Under the pieces are notes generated by a model. That model made no database searches and was not told the origin of the DNA. It saw only the letters and a program-made list of their open reading frames with translations. Shown one piece after another: positions 38,534-48,012 of a DNA stretch of 64,000 bases; positions within the stretch are counted from its first letter, which is position 1; each line of letters starts with the position of its first letter. The stretch comes from Jiella sonneratiae. GTDB taxonomy: Bacteria; Pseudomonadota; Alphaproteobacteria; Rhizobiales; Rhizobiaceae. The stretch spans positions 186,001-250,000 of the forward strand of contig NZ_JAFMPY010000004.1 in the NCBI RefSeq assembly GCF_017353515.1, in the 5' to 3' direction. Made by a program: the position numbers and the translations under genes.

Positions 38534-38744
38534 GGGAGAAAAGTTTGTGCAGCGCGATGGCCGTGGGCGCGGTGCCGGGAGAGCGGGAGGATGGCCGTGC
38601 GTGATCGCGGAGGATGCCTAGCGGTGCGGCCCGGCCTCGGCTATCTGGTTGCATCGGCGAGACGGGAGCGCGCGTCGGCCGCGCCGGCGGCGCGGCCTGG
38701 CTCCGCCCGCCGCAGGCGTCGCGGCGCGAGGAGGTCGGTGGCGA

Positions 38745-39695
38745 GTGGCCCGCATACACGACATGAGATTGATGGGCCGGGTGGCGCAGCTCTACTTCCT
38801 GGAGAAGCAGACCCAGTCCCAGATCTCGCGGCGGCTGAACATTTCCCAGGCGACGATCTCCCGGCTCCTGAAGCGGGCGCAGGAAGAGGACGTCGTGCGC
38901 ATCACCATCAACGCGCCGCGCGGCACCTTCTTCGACCTCGAGAGTGCGCTACGCGAACGCTTCGGCCTGTCCGAGGCGATCGTGGTCGAGGCGAGCGAGC
39001 CGACCGAGGACAGCATCCTGTCGGCGATCGGCGCGGCGACGGCGCATTTCATCGAGACGACGCTTCGCGAGGGCGAGGTCGTCGGGCTCTCCTCCTGGAG
39101 CGCATCGCTGCTGCGCACCGTCGAGAACATGCATCCGCCGCGCGTCTCGGCGAGCCGGGTCATCCAGCTCCTCGGCGGCACCGGAAATCCCGCCGTCGAG
39201 AAGCATGCCACCCATCTGACGCTGCGCATGGCGCAGATCACCGGCGCGAAGCCCCAGCTCCTCGCCGCCCCCGGTCTGACGAAATCGCCGGAGAGCCGGG
39301 CGATCCTGCTCGAGGACCCCTTCGTCCAGGAGACGATGGCGCAGTTCGCCGACGTCACCCTGGCGCTGGTCGGGATCGGCGCGCTCGAGCCCTCGCAGAT
39401 GCTGGCCGACAGCGGCAACCGGCTGCTTCCCGGCGAACTGCACGAACTGGGAGAGGCGGGGGCGGTCGGCGACATGGGCCTGCGCTTCTTCGATTGCGCC
39501 GGTGTGCAGGTGCGCTCGTCCTGCGACGAGCGGATCATCGGCATCGACCTGCCGCAGATCGCGGCGATCCCGCGTGTCGTCGGCGTCGCCGGCGGCCTGC
39601 GCAAGGTCGCGGCGATCAGGGCCGCGATGCTCGGCGGCTTCATCTCCGTCCTGGTGACGGACAATCACACCGCCGCCGCGCTCGCTGCCGACTGA
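38745..39695 (+). CDS. SorC-family sugar-responsive transcriptional regulator
   Basis: A 316-residue regulator. The N-terminal 55 residues hold an HTH (LEKQTQSQISRRLNISQATI, SRLLKRAQEEDV), and the rest is the SorC sugar-phosphate-binding domain (VVGLSSWSASLLRTVENM, VIQLLGGTGNP). It probably represses the divergent operon until a phosphorylated sugar binds. The GTG at 38745 has AGGAGG-like sequence about 10 nt upstream; an ATG at 38763 would remove six residues. An AT-rich palindrome stands before the divergent operon. Confidence 0.85.
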   Translation: MARIHDMRLMGRVAQLYFLEKQTQSQISRRLNISQATISRLLKRAQEEDVVRITINAPRGTFFDLESALRERFGLSEAIVVEASEPTEDSILSAIGAATAHFIETTLREGEVVGLSSWSASLLRTVENMHPPRVSASRVIQLLGGTGNPAVEKHATHLTLRMAQITGAKPQLLAAPGLTKSPESRAILLEDPFVQETMAQFADVTLALVGIGALEPSQMLADSGNRLLPGELHELGEAGAVGDMGLRFFDCAGVQVRSSCDERIIGIDLPQIAAIPRVVGVAGGLRKVAAIRAAMLGGFISVLVTDNHTAAALAAD

Positions 39696-39813
39696 CGTGC
39701 GGGCGCCCGCGACCCTGCCGAGGCGTCGCGGCGAGCATCGGCCGCGAGACCTTTCGGGCCGCATGCCACCGGCCGCGACCCACCGCTCACGTCGAATTCA
39801 AGGGAGGATACTC

Positions 39814-40596
39814 ATGACCCGCTTCACCGACAGGACCGTCGTCGTGACCGGCGCGAGCCGCGGGATCGGCGCCGCCATCGCGGCGCGTTTCGCGCGGGAG
39901 GGCGCCAGCATCATGCTCAGCGCCAACGAAGACTGCGGCGCGGCGGTCGCGGCGATCCGAAAGGCCGGCGGCCGGGCCGAGAGCTTTCGTGCCGACGTCA
40001 CCAGCGAGGCGGAGATCGCCGCGCTCTACGACGCCGCGGAGGCCGCCTTCGGCAGCGGCATCGACATCTCCGTCCAGAACGCCGGCGTCATCACCATCGC
40101 CAAAGTGGAAGACCTGTCGGTCGACGACTGGCGGAAGGTGATGGAGGTGAACACCACCGGCGTCTTCCTCTGCTGCAAGGAGGCGATCGCCCGCATGCGC
40201 CGGCACGGCCGCGGCGGCCGGCTGATCAACACGGCGTCGGGCCAGGCCCGCCAGGGCTTCATCTACACGCCGCACTATGCGGCGTCGAAGTTCGGCGTCG
40301 TCGGCATCACCCAGAGCCTCGCCAAGGAGGTCGCGAAGGAGAAGATCACGGTCAACGCCTTCTGCCCCGGCATCATCGAGACCGACATGTGGGCCTATAA
40401 CGACGCCGCCTGGGGCAAGCTCCTCGGCGACTACAAGCCGGGCGAACTGATGGCCGAGTGGGTCCAGAACATTCCGATGGCGCGGGCCGGCAGCGGCGAG
40501 GACGTCGCCGGTCTCGTCGCCTTCCTCGCCTCGGACGACGCCGCCTACATTACCGGCCAGACGATCAACGTCGACGGCGGGCTGATCATGTCGTGA
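39814..40596 (+). CDS. Short-chain dehydrogenase/reductase
   Basis: A 260-residue classical SDR: VVVTGASRGIGAAIA, VQNAGVITIA and YAASKFGVVGITQSLA with the YxxxK pair. It has AGGGAGG upstream of its ATG and lies 118 bp after the SorC regulator, in the same direction. It probably oxidises the polyol or sugar handled by the divergent operon; two SDRs and no isomerase suggest that the imported compound is a sugar alcohol. Confidence 0.87.
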   Translation: MTRFTDRTVVVTGASRGIGAAIAARFAREGASIMLSANEDCGAAVAAIRKAGGRAESFRADVTSEAEIAALYDAAEAAFGSGIDISVQNAGVITIAKVEDLSVDDWRKVMEVNTTGVFLCCKEAIARMRRHGRGGRLINTASGQARQGFIYTPHYAASKFGVVGITQSLAKEVAKEKITVNAFCPGIIETDMWAYNDAAWGKLLGDYKPGELMAEWVQNIPMARAGSGEDVAGLVAFLASDDAAYITGQTINVDGGLIMS

Positions 40597-40719
40597 CGCC
40601 GCCCGACATTGCCCGAGGACGCCGCGGCGAGCCGGCGGGACGCCCTCATGCCGGCGGACATGTGACGGCGTCGCTTTCGGATGGCCGCCGGCGGACAGAG
40701 CGGCGTTCGTCCGGCGACA

Positions 40720-41781
40720 TCAGGCAGAGCCCCGCCGAACGATGTTGAAGCCGAGATTCATCACCGCCTCTTCGCGGGGGGTGCCGGCGAGCCGGGCGAG
40801 GAGGGCGCTGGCGGCCTTGCGTCCGAGCGCCGTCCGGTCGACCGACACGGTGGTCAAAGCGGGAGCCGTGTGGGCGGCGAAGTCCTGATCGCCGAAACCG
40901 ATGACCGCCACGGTTTCGGGCACGGCGATGCCGCGCGTTTCCGCTTCGATCAGTGCGCCGTGGGCGAGCAGGTCGGAGCTGCAGAAGACGACGCCGGCGG
41001 CAAAGCCATGGTCGTCGCAGAGGCTGGCGAAGCTTCGGCGGCCCTCGGCAAGGCTCGCCGGCCCCGGCAGCGTCACCGCAGTGACCGGCCGTCCCGTCCG
41101 GGCCTCGAAACGTTCGGCGAAGGCCCGGGCGCGGCGCCGCGCCCGCTCGTCGGCGGCCGTCAGGGTGGCGGCCGCAAGGTAGCCGCCCTCGGCCGCGAAG
41201 TCTGCGACGCTGCGGCCGGCATCGGCATGCGAGAAGCCGACGCACATGTCGATCGGCGTGTCGGTGATGTCCCAGACCTCGACGACGGGAATGCCGGCTC
41301 CGAGCAGCTGCCGCCGCGCCTGCGCGGTGTGATGGATGCCGATCAGCAGCATGGCGTCGGGGCGCCGCGACAGATGCGCGGCGATCAGGGCCTCCTCGTC
41401 GTCCGGATCGAAGCCGGTTTCCGACAACAGGATGTGGTAGCCCTCGGCGCGCATTCCCTCGATGAAGGACTTCACCAGCGAGGAGTAGACGACGTTGGTG
41501 ATCGACGGGACGAGGGCCGTCACCAGCCGGCTGCGGTTCGAGGCGAGGGCGCCGGCGACGGCATTCGGCACGTAGCCGGTGGTCGCGACCGCGTCCCTGA
41601 TCCGCCGCAGCGCGTCGGGCGAGACCTTCGAGGGGTCGCGCAGCGCCCGCGAGACGGTGACCTGCGAAACGCCGGCGAGCCGCCCGACATCCTCCATGGT
41701 GACGCCGCCGGCCGGGCGCGGCCGCCTGGCGCGCGGCCCGGCCCCGACGCTGGTCCCATCTGCCGCGCCGTCGCGGTCCAT
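40720..41781 (-). CDS. LacI-family transcriptional regulator
   Basis: A 353-residue repressor. The HTH is MEDVGRLAGVSQVTVSRAL, about 30 residues from the start, with the hinge ALASNRSRLV and a periplasmic-binding-like sensor domain (CSSDLLAHGALIEAE, VIGFGDQDFA). It lies downstream of tctA on the same strand and probably controls the transporter and divergent sugar-acid enzymes. The ATG at 41781 has AAGGATGGA before it. Repeat copy A lies between it and tctA. Confidence 0.9.
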   Translation of the reverse strand: MDRDGAADGTSVGAGPRARRPRPAGGVTMEDVGRLAGVSQVTVSRALRDPSKVSPDALRRIRDAVATTGYVPNAVAGALASNRSRLVTALVPSITNVVYSSLVKSFIEGMRAEGYHILLSETGFDPDDEEALIAAHLSRRPDAMLLIGIHHTAQARRQLLGAGIPVVEVWDITDTPIDMCVGFSHADAGRSVADFAAEGGYLAAATLTAADERARRRARAFAERFEARTGRPVTAVTLPGPASLAEGRRSFASLCDDHGFAAGVVFCSSDLLAHGALIEAETRGIAVPETVAVIGFGDQDFAAHTAPALTTVSVDRTALGRKAASALLARLAGTPREEAVMNLGFNIVRRGSA

Positions 41782-41821
41782 TCTTCCATCCTTCAGACGC
41801 GTGGTCCGACTTCGCCGTTCG

Positions 41822-41958
41822 GTTTCACGCTCGGGAACCGACTTGCCAATGCCGGATTCGAAAGACCACCAGCCGGGTCGATGTCCATGGTGGATTTTTC
41901 GATTTTGACATCTGCCGTGGCGGTGCACCCGATCGGCACTCAAATGTCAAATCCGATC
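41822..41958 (-). repeat. Dispersed intergenic repeat, copy A
   Basis: Read on the minus strand, the element starts 3 bp after the tctA stop codon. It shares with copies B and C the segments GATCGGGTG, AAAATCCACC and GGTCTTTCGA. The first hairpin, TTTGACAT...ATGTCAAA, is well preserved; the second is eroded. It lies between tctA and the LacI gene. Confidence 0.75.
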
Positions 41959-41960
41959 CA

Positions 41961-43496
41961 CTAGGACGTCGCCGCATCCTCCATCTCGGCCTCGGCCTCG
42001 GCCGCCGCGTCGGCGGCGGCGTTGCGGCGCGACAGGAAGACCGAGCCGGCGATCGATCCGACGATCAGGACCCATAGCACGGCGGCGATCCAGCTCTTGG
42101 TGAAAAAGATGGTCAGGTCGCCGAACGACTCCAGGCTCTTGACGAAATACACCTCGGCATTCGGTCCGAGGATAAAGCCGATGACGAAGGGCGCGATCTC
42201 GAGGCGCAGCTTGACGGCCAGCCAGCCGAAGACGCCGAAGATCAGCAGCGTCCAGACGTCGAACATGATGCCGTAATTGATCGTGTAGGCCCCGACGACG
42301 CACATCATCAGGATGATCGGGAAGAGGATCTGCTTCGGCACGGTGACGATGCGCGCGACGTGGCGGATCGCGAGATACATCACCGCGAACATCACGACGT
42401 TGGCGATCAGCATGGCGATGATCATCGCGCTCCAGGTCGTCGGATTGTTGCCGATGAACAGCGGGCCGACCTGCACGCCCTGCAGCGTGAAGGCGCCGAT
42501 CAGCAGCGCCGTCGTCGAGTCGCCCGGGATGCCGAGCGACAGCAGCGGCACCAGGGCGCCGCCGGTGAGGCCGTTGTTGCCGGATTCCGATGCGATGATG
42601 CCCGCCGGCTCGCCCTTGCCGAAGGTCTCCGGGTGCTTGGAGAAGGTCTTGGCGTTCGAATAGGCGAGGATCGAGGCGGCGGAGCCGCCCACGCCGGGCA
42701 GGATTCCGACGAAGGTCCCGATCAGCGACGAGCGGATCAGATTGACCGTCTGGCCGGCGAACATCGAGAAGGAGAAGGCCGAGGCCGCGCCGACCTTCAC
42801 GTCGGAAGCCTTCTGGCCCGCCGGGATGCCGTTCTCCGCATCGTCGAGGATCGCGGCGAGGCCGAACAGGCCGATCAGCACCGGCAGCAGCGAGAAGCCA
42901 GAGTCGAGGAGGTTCTCCATGCCGGGCGGGATCAGCCGGTATTCGCCGTTGCCCCCGACATCGACCGAATAGGTGCCGATCAGGCTGACCAGGATGCCGA
43001 GAAAGCCGGAGAAGATGCCGATCAGCATGTCCTTGCTGAGTGCCGCCATCACCGTCAGGGCAAAGAGGATGATCAGGAACTTCTCGACATAGGAAAACTC
43101 GATCGCGAAGTCGGCGAGCGGCGGGGCGAACAGGTAGAGCACGAGAAGGCTGATCAGCCCGCCGACCAGCGAGGAGACGATGCCGAGCCGGAGCGCCGCC
43201 TCGCCCTCGCCCTTCTGGCACATCGGATAGCCGTCGAAGCAGGTGGTGATCGAGGAGGGCGTGCCGGGAATGCCGAGGAGGATCGCCGGCACGAGGCCGC
43301 CGGAGATTCCGCCGACATAGAGGCCGAGCAGCAGCGCCAGACCGTTGTCCAGCCCCAGCGAATAGGTGAGCGGCAGGCAGACCGCGACCGCCATGGTCGC
43401 GGTCATGCCCGGCACGGCGCCGAAGACGATGCCGATGACCGTGCCGGCGACGATCAGGCCGACGAACAGCGGTGTGACGATGCTGAGGATGTCCAT
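41961..43496 (-). CDS. tctA: Tripartite tricarboxylate transporter, large membrane subunit
   Basis: A 511-residue membrane protein of the TctA family, with about 10-12 hydrophobic segments. GIPGTPSSITTCFDGYPM is the signature, and GIPGDSTTALLIGAFTLQG and GSAASILAYSNAK are also typical. With TctB and the TctC binding protein it imports a carboxylate using the ion gradient. In this locus the ligand is likely a sugar acid. Confidence 0.94.
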   Translation of the reverse strand: MDILSIVTPLFVGLIVAGTVIGIVFGAVPGMTATMAVAVCLPLTYSLGLDNGLALLLGLYVGGISGGLVPAILLGIPGTPSSITTCFDGYPMCQKGEGEAALRLGIVSSLVGGLISLLVLYLFAPPLADFAIEFSYVEKFLIILFALTVMAALSKDMLIGIFSGFLGILVSLIGTYSVDVGGNGEYRLIPPGMENLLDSGFSLLPVLIGLFGLAAILDDAENGIPAGQKASDVKVGAASAFSFSMFAGQTVNLIRSSLIGTFVGILPGVGGSAASILAYSNAKTFSKHPETFGKGEPAGIIASESGNNGLTGGALVPLLSLGIPGDSTTALLIGAFTLQGVQVGPLFIGNNPTTWSAMIIAMLIANVVMFAVMYLAIRHVARIVTVPKQILFPIILMMCVVGAYTINYGIMFDVWTLLIFGVFGWLAVKLRLEIAPFVIGFILGPNAEVYFVKSLESFGDLTIFFTKSWIAAVLWVLIVGSIAGSVFLSRRNAAADAAAEAEAEMEDAATS

Positions 43497-43513
43497 GCGG
43501 ATCGCGCCTTCGA

Positions 43514-43933
43514 TCAGGGCAGGGTGAGCAGGAAGACGCTGCCGAACAGCCACCAGACGAGCGTCGGCGCGACGAGCGCCATGGCCGCGACCGGCAGGGC
43601 GGCGCGAAAGGTGCGGTGGTGCAGATAGAGAAAGCCGACGGCGAAGAGGTAGGGGATCGAGCAGAACAGGAAGCCGAGCCCGAGATTGGGAAACCGGTAG
43701 CCGACCGGCTCCATGGCCGAGAAATAGACGACCGTCAGGAGCAGCGTTCCGAAGAAGCGCAGCTTGTCCATGCGGGCAAAGATTTCCCGCCAGTAGCGCC
43801 CGGATCCCATCGCCCGCCGCCGGTCGCGGATCAGAATCGCCACCGCGAGGATGACGAGGATGGTGCCGATGACCTCCGGAAAGATCAGATGCGACCTGGA
43901 GAAGTCGACGGTGACGTGCGTGAGATCGCCCAT
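43514..43933 (-). CDS. tctB: Tripartite tricarboxylate transporter, small membrane subunit
   Basis: A 139-residue membrane protein with four hydrophobic segments (VIGTILVILAVAILI, LLTVVYFSAMEPVGY, FLFCSIPYLFAVGFLY and LVAPTLVWWLFGSVFLL), in agreement with TctB. I chose the ATG at 43933 because GAGG precedes it; the ATG at 43945 adds four residues. It lies 17 bp upstream of tctA. Confidence 0.88.
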   Translation of the reverse strand: MGDLTHVTVDFSRSHLIFPEVIGTILVILAVAILIRDRRRAMGSGRYWREIFARMDKLRFFGTLLLTVVYFSAMEPVGYRFPNLGLGFLFCSIPYLFAVGFLYLHHRTFRAALPVAAMALVAPTLVWWLFGSVFLLTLP

Positions 43934-44011
43934 GTTCCTCGGCATCCGTGATGAAGGGTCCGGCGGTCGCGCGGCCGGACCCGCAAGGGCTCTGGGATCA
44001 GCCGGTAAGGC

Positions 44012-45070
44012 TCACTTCGAGGCGCGCGTGCTGCGGATGTCGGCGATCACCTGGCTGTAGGTGTCGTTCTTCTTCGTCAGATGCGTCCGGGCGGCATCCG
44101 AGGGTCGGAAGTCCGGGATGAAGAAGGCCTTCTTGAGCTCCGCCGGGAGCTTGCCGTCCTCGTAGACGGCGGCCAGGGCATCGTCGATCTGCTTGACGAT
44201 GCCGTCATCCATCTTCTTGTTGTAGATGAAGAAGAATTCCTTGTCGAAGTCGAAGTTCTCGCCGTCCTTCAGCGGAACGGCGACGTTCGGCGCGGCATAT
44301 TTGAGCATGTCGTCGCGGCTGAGCTTGCCCATGCCGGCCTCGGGCGCCTGTTTCAGCGCATCCGGGCTCGCGGTGATCCAGACGAACTGCATGGCCTTCT
44401 GATCGTCGGCCGGCAGCTGCGCGAACTGCTCGTTGGCCTGGATCGAGCCGTTGATCACGTCGGCGAGGTCGTCCCACAGGGCCTGGTTCTTGCTGGCCTG
44501 GCTGCCGGTGTTGACCGCCACGAGATTTTCGTCCGAGCCGGGCTTGGCGAGCCGGGCGGCGTTCTTCATCGCCGAAAAGCCGATCTCGGAGACGCCGCCG
44601 GGCTGGATGGCGACGCGCACCTTGGTGCCGTTCTCCGCCGCCTTCAGGACGTCGTCGATGGTCTCGTACTTGCTGCCCTTCTTCACGAGGTAGGCGTTGC
44701 CCGGATTGATCGCGACCGTCGGCCCGATCCTGTAGGCATCGAAGATGTCCTCGTAGCCGCGCTGGCCGTAGAGATTGCCGAGATAGGACTGGTCGTGGTG
44801 CAGCATGATGGTGGTGCCGCGCGCGTCGCGGCCGACCGCCTTGAACGCCTCGTTGGGGCCGACCGCGTCGACCTTGATGTTGATGCCGAGCTGCTTCGAC
44901 AGCGCGTCGGCGACCATCGAGGCGGCCTGGTAGGTGTCGCCGCCGGTGGAATTCGAGCCGATGACCAGGCGCACGTTTCCGGGCAGTTCGGCGGCGACGG
45001 CCGTAAACGGCGCCGAGGCGAAGGCGGCCGCGCCGAGCGCCGCGACGATGAACCTGCGGGTGAACGTCAT
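44012..45070 (-). CDS. tctC: Tripartite tricarboxylate transporter, substrate-binding protein (TctC/Bug family)
   Basis: A 352-residue periplasmic protein with a signal peptide (FIVAALGAAAFASAPFTAVAA). It shows the Bug-type order with VRLVIGSNSTGGDTYQAASM near the N-terminus and VRVAIQPGGVSEIGFSAM in the middle. Genes for this subunit are usually next to tctA and tctB, as here. It binds a carboxylate, probably a sugar acid given the neighbouring dehydratase. GGAGGAG lies 6 nt upstream of the ATG. Confidence 0.85.
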   Translation of the reverse strand: MTFTRRFIVAALGAAAFASAPFTAVAAELPGNVRLVIGSNSTGGDTYQAASMVADALSKQLGINIKVDAVGPNEAFKAVGRDARGTTIMLHHDQSYLGNLYGQRGYEDIFDAYRIGPTVAINPGNAYLVKKGSKYETIDDVLKAAENGTKVRVAIQPGGVSEIGFSAMKNAARLAKPGSDENLVAVNTGSQASKNQALWDDLADVINGSIQANEQFAQLPADDQKAMQFVWITASPDALKQAPEAGMGKLSRDDMLKYAAPNVAVPLKDGENFDFDKEFFFIYNKKMDDGIVKQIDDALAAVYEDGKLPAELKKAFFIPDFRPSDAARTHLTKKNDTYSQVIADIRSTRASK

Positions 45071-45150
45071 GAAACTCCTCCTTTGACGATGGCGGCACGC
45101 CGCCGTGCGGCCGCCGCCCTTTCCTCCCGGGCCCTGCGGCTGCAATGAAT

Positions 45151-45273
45151 GCGCATACAATGCCTGACATGGACGAGATGCTGCTGTCAACACGGCGCCA
45201 TGAAAGCCGAATGATTCACTTACCAGGCCGTCCTCGGGTGCAATTGACAGAAAAGAATGATAGCGCATACATG
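45151..45273 (+). promoter_or_regulatory. Divergent promoter region of tctC and the dehydratase
   Basis: TTGACA at 45244-45249, an 18-bp spacer and TACATG at 45268-45273 fit a sigma-70 promoter for the dehydratase gene. The 9-bp sequence GCGCATACA occurs twice, at 45151-45159 and 45263-45271; the second copy overlaps the -10 region. These are candidate operators for the LacI-type or another regulator. Confidence 0.45.
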
Positions 45274-45300
45274 ACGGAAAATTTCGGAATGGGAGGCCGC

Positions 45301-47046
45301 ATGCGGCAGCAAGAGCGAAGGATCACGGCGGCGGAGCTCCGTTCCGCGCGCTGGTTCGCGCCGGACGACCTGCGCAGTTTCGGCCACCGGTCGCGGATGA
45401 TGCAACTCGGCTATTCCGAGGAGGAATTCCTCGGCAGGCCGATCGTCGGCATCCTCTCGACCTGGTCGGAGCTGAATTCCTGCCACGGGCATTTTCCCGA
45501 GCGGGTCGAGAACGTCCGCCGCGGCGTGCTCGCCGCCGGCGGCTTTCCCGTCGAGATGCCGGCGCTGTCGGTGGACGAGAGCTTCACCAAGCCGACCTCG
45601 ATGCTCTATCGCAACCTCCTGGCGATGGAGACCGAGGAGATCATCCGCTCGCATCCGCTCGACGGCGTGGTGCTGCTCGGCGGCTGCGACAAGACGACCC
45701 CCGGCCTCGTGATGGGTGCGATCACCGCCGGCGTGCCGATGATCTTCCTGCCGGCCGGACCGATGCTGCGCGGCCATTATGCCGGGCGCGTCCTCGGCTC
45801 GGGCTCAGACGCCTGGAAATACTGGGACGAGCGGCGCGCCGGCAACGTCACCGACGAGGAGTGGCTCGGCATCCAGGGCGGCATCGCCCGCTCGGTCGGC
45901 ACCTGCATGACCATGGGGACCGCCTCCACCATGACGGCGATCACCGACGCGCTCGGCCTGACGCTGCCCGGCGCCTCGTCGATCCCGGCGGCCGATTCCG
46001 GCCACCAGCGCATGGCGGCCGAATGCGGCCGGCGCATCGTCGACATGGTCTGGGAGGATCTGAGGCCGGAGGCGATCATCACCGAGGCGGCGGTGCAGAA
46101 CGCCGCCAAGGTCGCCATGGCGACCGGCTGCTCGACCAACGCCGTCGTCCACCTGATCGCCATGGCGCGGCGCGCCGGCGTCGACCTGACGCTCGACCAT
46201 CTCGACGCGCTCGGCCGCACCACGCCGCTGATCGCCAACGTGCGGCCGGCCGGCAAGGACTATCTGATGGAGGACTTCTTCTACGCCGGGGGCCTCCGGG
46301 CGCTGATGAAGCAGATGGAGGCAATGCTCGACACCTCCGCCCTGACGGTGACGGGAAAGACCCTCGGCGACAATCTGGAAGGCGCCCGGGTCTATGACGA
46401 CGACGTCATCCGGCCGCTGTCGAACCCGGTCTATGCCGAGGGCTCGCTGGCGCTCCTGCGCGGCAATCTCTGCCCGGACGGCGCCGTCATCAAGCCCGCC
46501 GCCTGCGACCCGAAGTTCCACGTGCACGAGGGTCCGGCGCTGGTCTTCGACAGCTATCCGGAGATGAAGAAGGCGGTAGAGGACGAAAACCTGGACGTCA
46601 CGCCGGACCACGTCATGGTGCTGCGCAATGCCGGGCCGCTCGGCGGCCCGGGCTTTCCCGAATGGGGCATGCTGCCGATCCCCAAGGCGCTGATCAGGAA
46701 GGGCCATCGCGACATGCTGCGGATCTCCGACGCGCGGATGTCCGGCACGTCCTACGGCGCCTGCGTCCTCCACGTCGCGCCGGAAAGCTATGTCGGCGGG
46801 CCGCTGGCGCTGCTCAGGACCGGCGACAAGGTGCGGCTGGACCTGCCGAACCGCCGGCTCGACATGCTCGTCGACGCGGCCGAGCTCGAACGGCGCCGGG
46901 CCGCCTGGACGCCGCCGCAGCCGCGTTACGAGCGGGGATGGGGCTACATGTTCTCGCGCCACGTCACCCAGGCCGACAAGGGCTGCGACTTCGACTTCCT
47001 GGAGCGCGGCTTCGGCCGTGCCGCCGGCGAACCCGACATCTTCTGA
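45301..47046 (+). CDS. IlvD/Edd-family sugar-acid dehydratase
   Basis: A 581-residue Fe-S dehydratase. The cluster cysteines are in ELNSCHGHF, LLGGCDKTTPG and GTCMTMGTASTM, and ISDARMSGTSYG is the conserved C-terminal motif. This architecture matches the pentonate/hexonate subgroup (arabinonate, xylonate, galactonate dehydratases) more closely than the biosynthetic IlvD. It would turn the imported sugar acid into a 2-keto-3-deoxy acid. The ATG at 45301 has GGGAGG upstream; ATGs at 45271 and 45289 are alternatives. Confidence 0.9.
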   Translation: MRQQERRITAAELRSARWFAPDDLRSFGHRSRMMQLGYSEEEFLGRPIVGILSTWSELNSCHGHFPERVENVRRGVLAAGGFPVEMPALSVDESFTKPTSMLYRNLLAMETEEIIRSHPLDGVVLLGGCDKTTPGLVMGAITAGVPMIFLPAGPMLRGHYAGRVLGSGSDAWKYWDERRAGNVTDEEWLGIQGGIARSVGTCMTMGTASTMTAITDALGLTLPGASSIPAADSGHQRMAAECGRRIVDMVWEDLRPEAIITEAAVQNAAKVAMATGCSTNAVVHLIAMARRAGVDLTLDHLDALGRTTPLIANVRPAGKDYLMEDFFYAGGLRALMKQMEAMLDTSALTVTGKTLGDNLEGARVYDDDVIRPLSNPVYAEGSLALLRGNLCPDGAVIKPAACDPKFHVHEGPALVFDSYPEMKKAVEDENLDVTPDHVMVLRNAGPLGGPGFPEWGMLPIPKALIRKGHRDMLRISDARMSGTSYGACVLHVAPESYVGGPLALLRTGDKVRLDLPNRRLDMLVDAAELERRRAAWTPPQPRYERGWGYMFSRHVTQADKGCDFDFLERGFGRAAGEPDIF

Positions 47047-47068
47047 GACGGAACGGGAGACCTTTTCG

Positions 47069-47968
47069 ATGGCCCACGATCTCGACGCCGCCCTCGCCGG
47101 CATTTCCGGCATCCTCGTCACCCCCTACGACGCGGCGGGCGACATCGCCCCCGAGCGCCTGTCTCCGATCGTCGACCGGGCGGTCGCTGCCGGCGTCCAC
47201 ATGCCGGTGGTGAACGGCAACACCGGCGAGTTCTACGCGCTGACGACGGACGAGGCCTCTACCATGGTCCGCGAAGTGGTCGGCCTCGTCGACGGGAGGC
47301 GGCCGGTGCTGGCCGGCATCGGCCGCGGCGTGCGCGACGCCTGCCGGCTCGCCCGTGCTTCGGCCGATGCCGGCGCGGCGGCGCTGATGATCCACCAGCC
47401 GCCCGATCCCTTCGTCGCGCCGCGCGGCATCGTCGATTACGTCAAGGCGGTGAGCGACGCCGCGGGCGGCCTGCCGATCATGCTCTATCTGCGCAACGAC
47501 GCGATCGGAACGCGCGGCATCGCCGCGCTCTGCGCGCTGCCCGGCGTCAAGGGCGTCAAATGGGCGACGCCCAACCCGATGAATCTCGCCCGCGCCATCG
47601 AGGCCTGCGGCCACGACATCACCTGGGTCTGCGGCCTCGCCGAAGTGTGGGCGCCGCCGCTCTATGCCGTCGGGGCGCGGGGCTTCACCTCGGGCCTGAT
47701 CAATGTCTGGCCGGAGCGGTCGGTGGCGATCCATGCGGCGCTCGACGCCGGAAACTACGGCAAGGCCGGCGCGCTCATCGCCGGCATGCGCGCCTTCGAG
47801 GACATCCGCGCCGAGGAGCTGAACGGCACCAACGTCACCGGCGTGAAGGCGGCGCTTCAGGCGCTCGGCCTCGACTGCGGCCCGACGCGGCCGCCCTCGG
47901 CCTGGCCGCTCACCGAGACGCAGCAGGCGGCGATGCGCCAGTTCCTCGCCGGCAACGGCCTCCTCTGA
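47069..47968 (+). CDS. DapA-superfamily aldolase/dehydratase for 2-keto-3-deoxy sugar acids
   Basis: A 299-residue TIM barrel with the superfamily segments GILVTPYDAAGDI, VVNGNTGEFYAL and GVKGVKWATPN, where the Lys in the VKWA segment is the likely Schiff-base residue. Its place, 22 bp after the sugar-acid dehydratase, makes it the next step: cleavage to pyruvate and an aldehyde, or a second dehydration. Tyr in IMLYLRND fits the YNVP position. It is not the same as the DapA-like protein at 21844-22761. Confidence 0.85.
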   Translation: MAHDLDAALAGISGILVTPYDAAGDIAPERLSPIVDRAVAAGVHMPVVNGNTGEFYALTTDEASTMVREVVGLVDGRRPVLAGIGRGVRDACRLARASADAGAAALMIHQPPDPFVAPRGIVDYVKAVSDAAGGLPIMLYLRNDAIGTRGIAALCALPGVKGVKWATPNPMNLARAIEACGHDITWVCGLAEVWAPPLYAVGARGFTSGLINVWPERSVAIHAALDAGNYGKAGALIAGMRAFEDIRAEELNGTNVTGVKAALQALGLDCGPTRPPSAWPLTETQQAAMRQFLAGNGLL

Positions 47969-48012
47969 CCGGCGCCCGCTGCCCGATCCGACTTCAAGGC
48001 AAGGACCAGAGC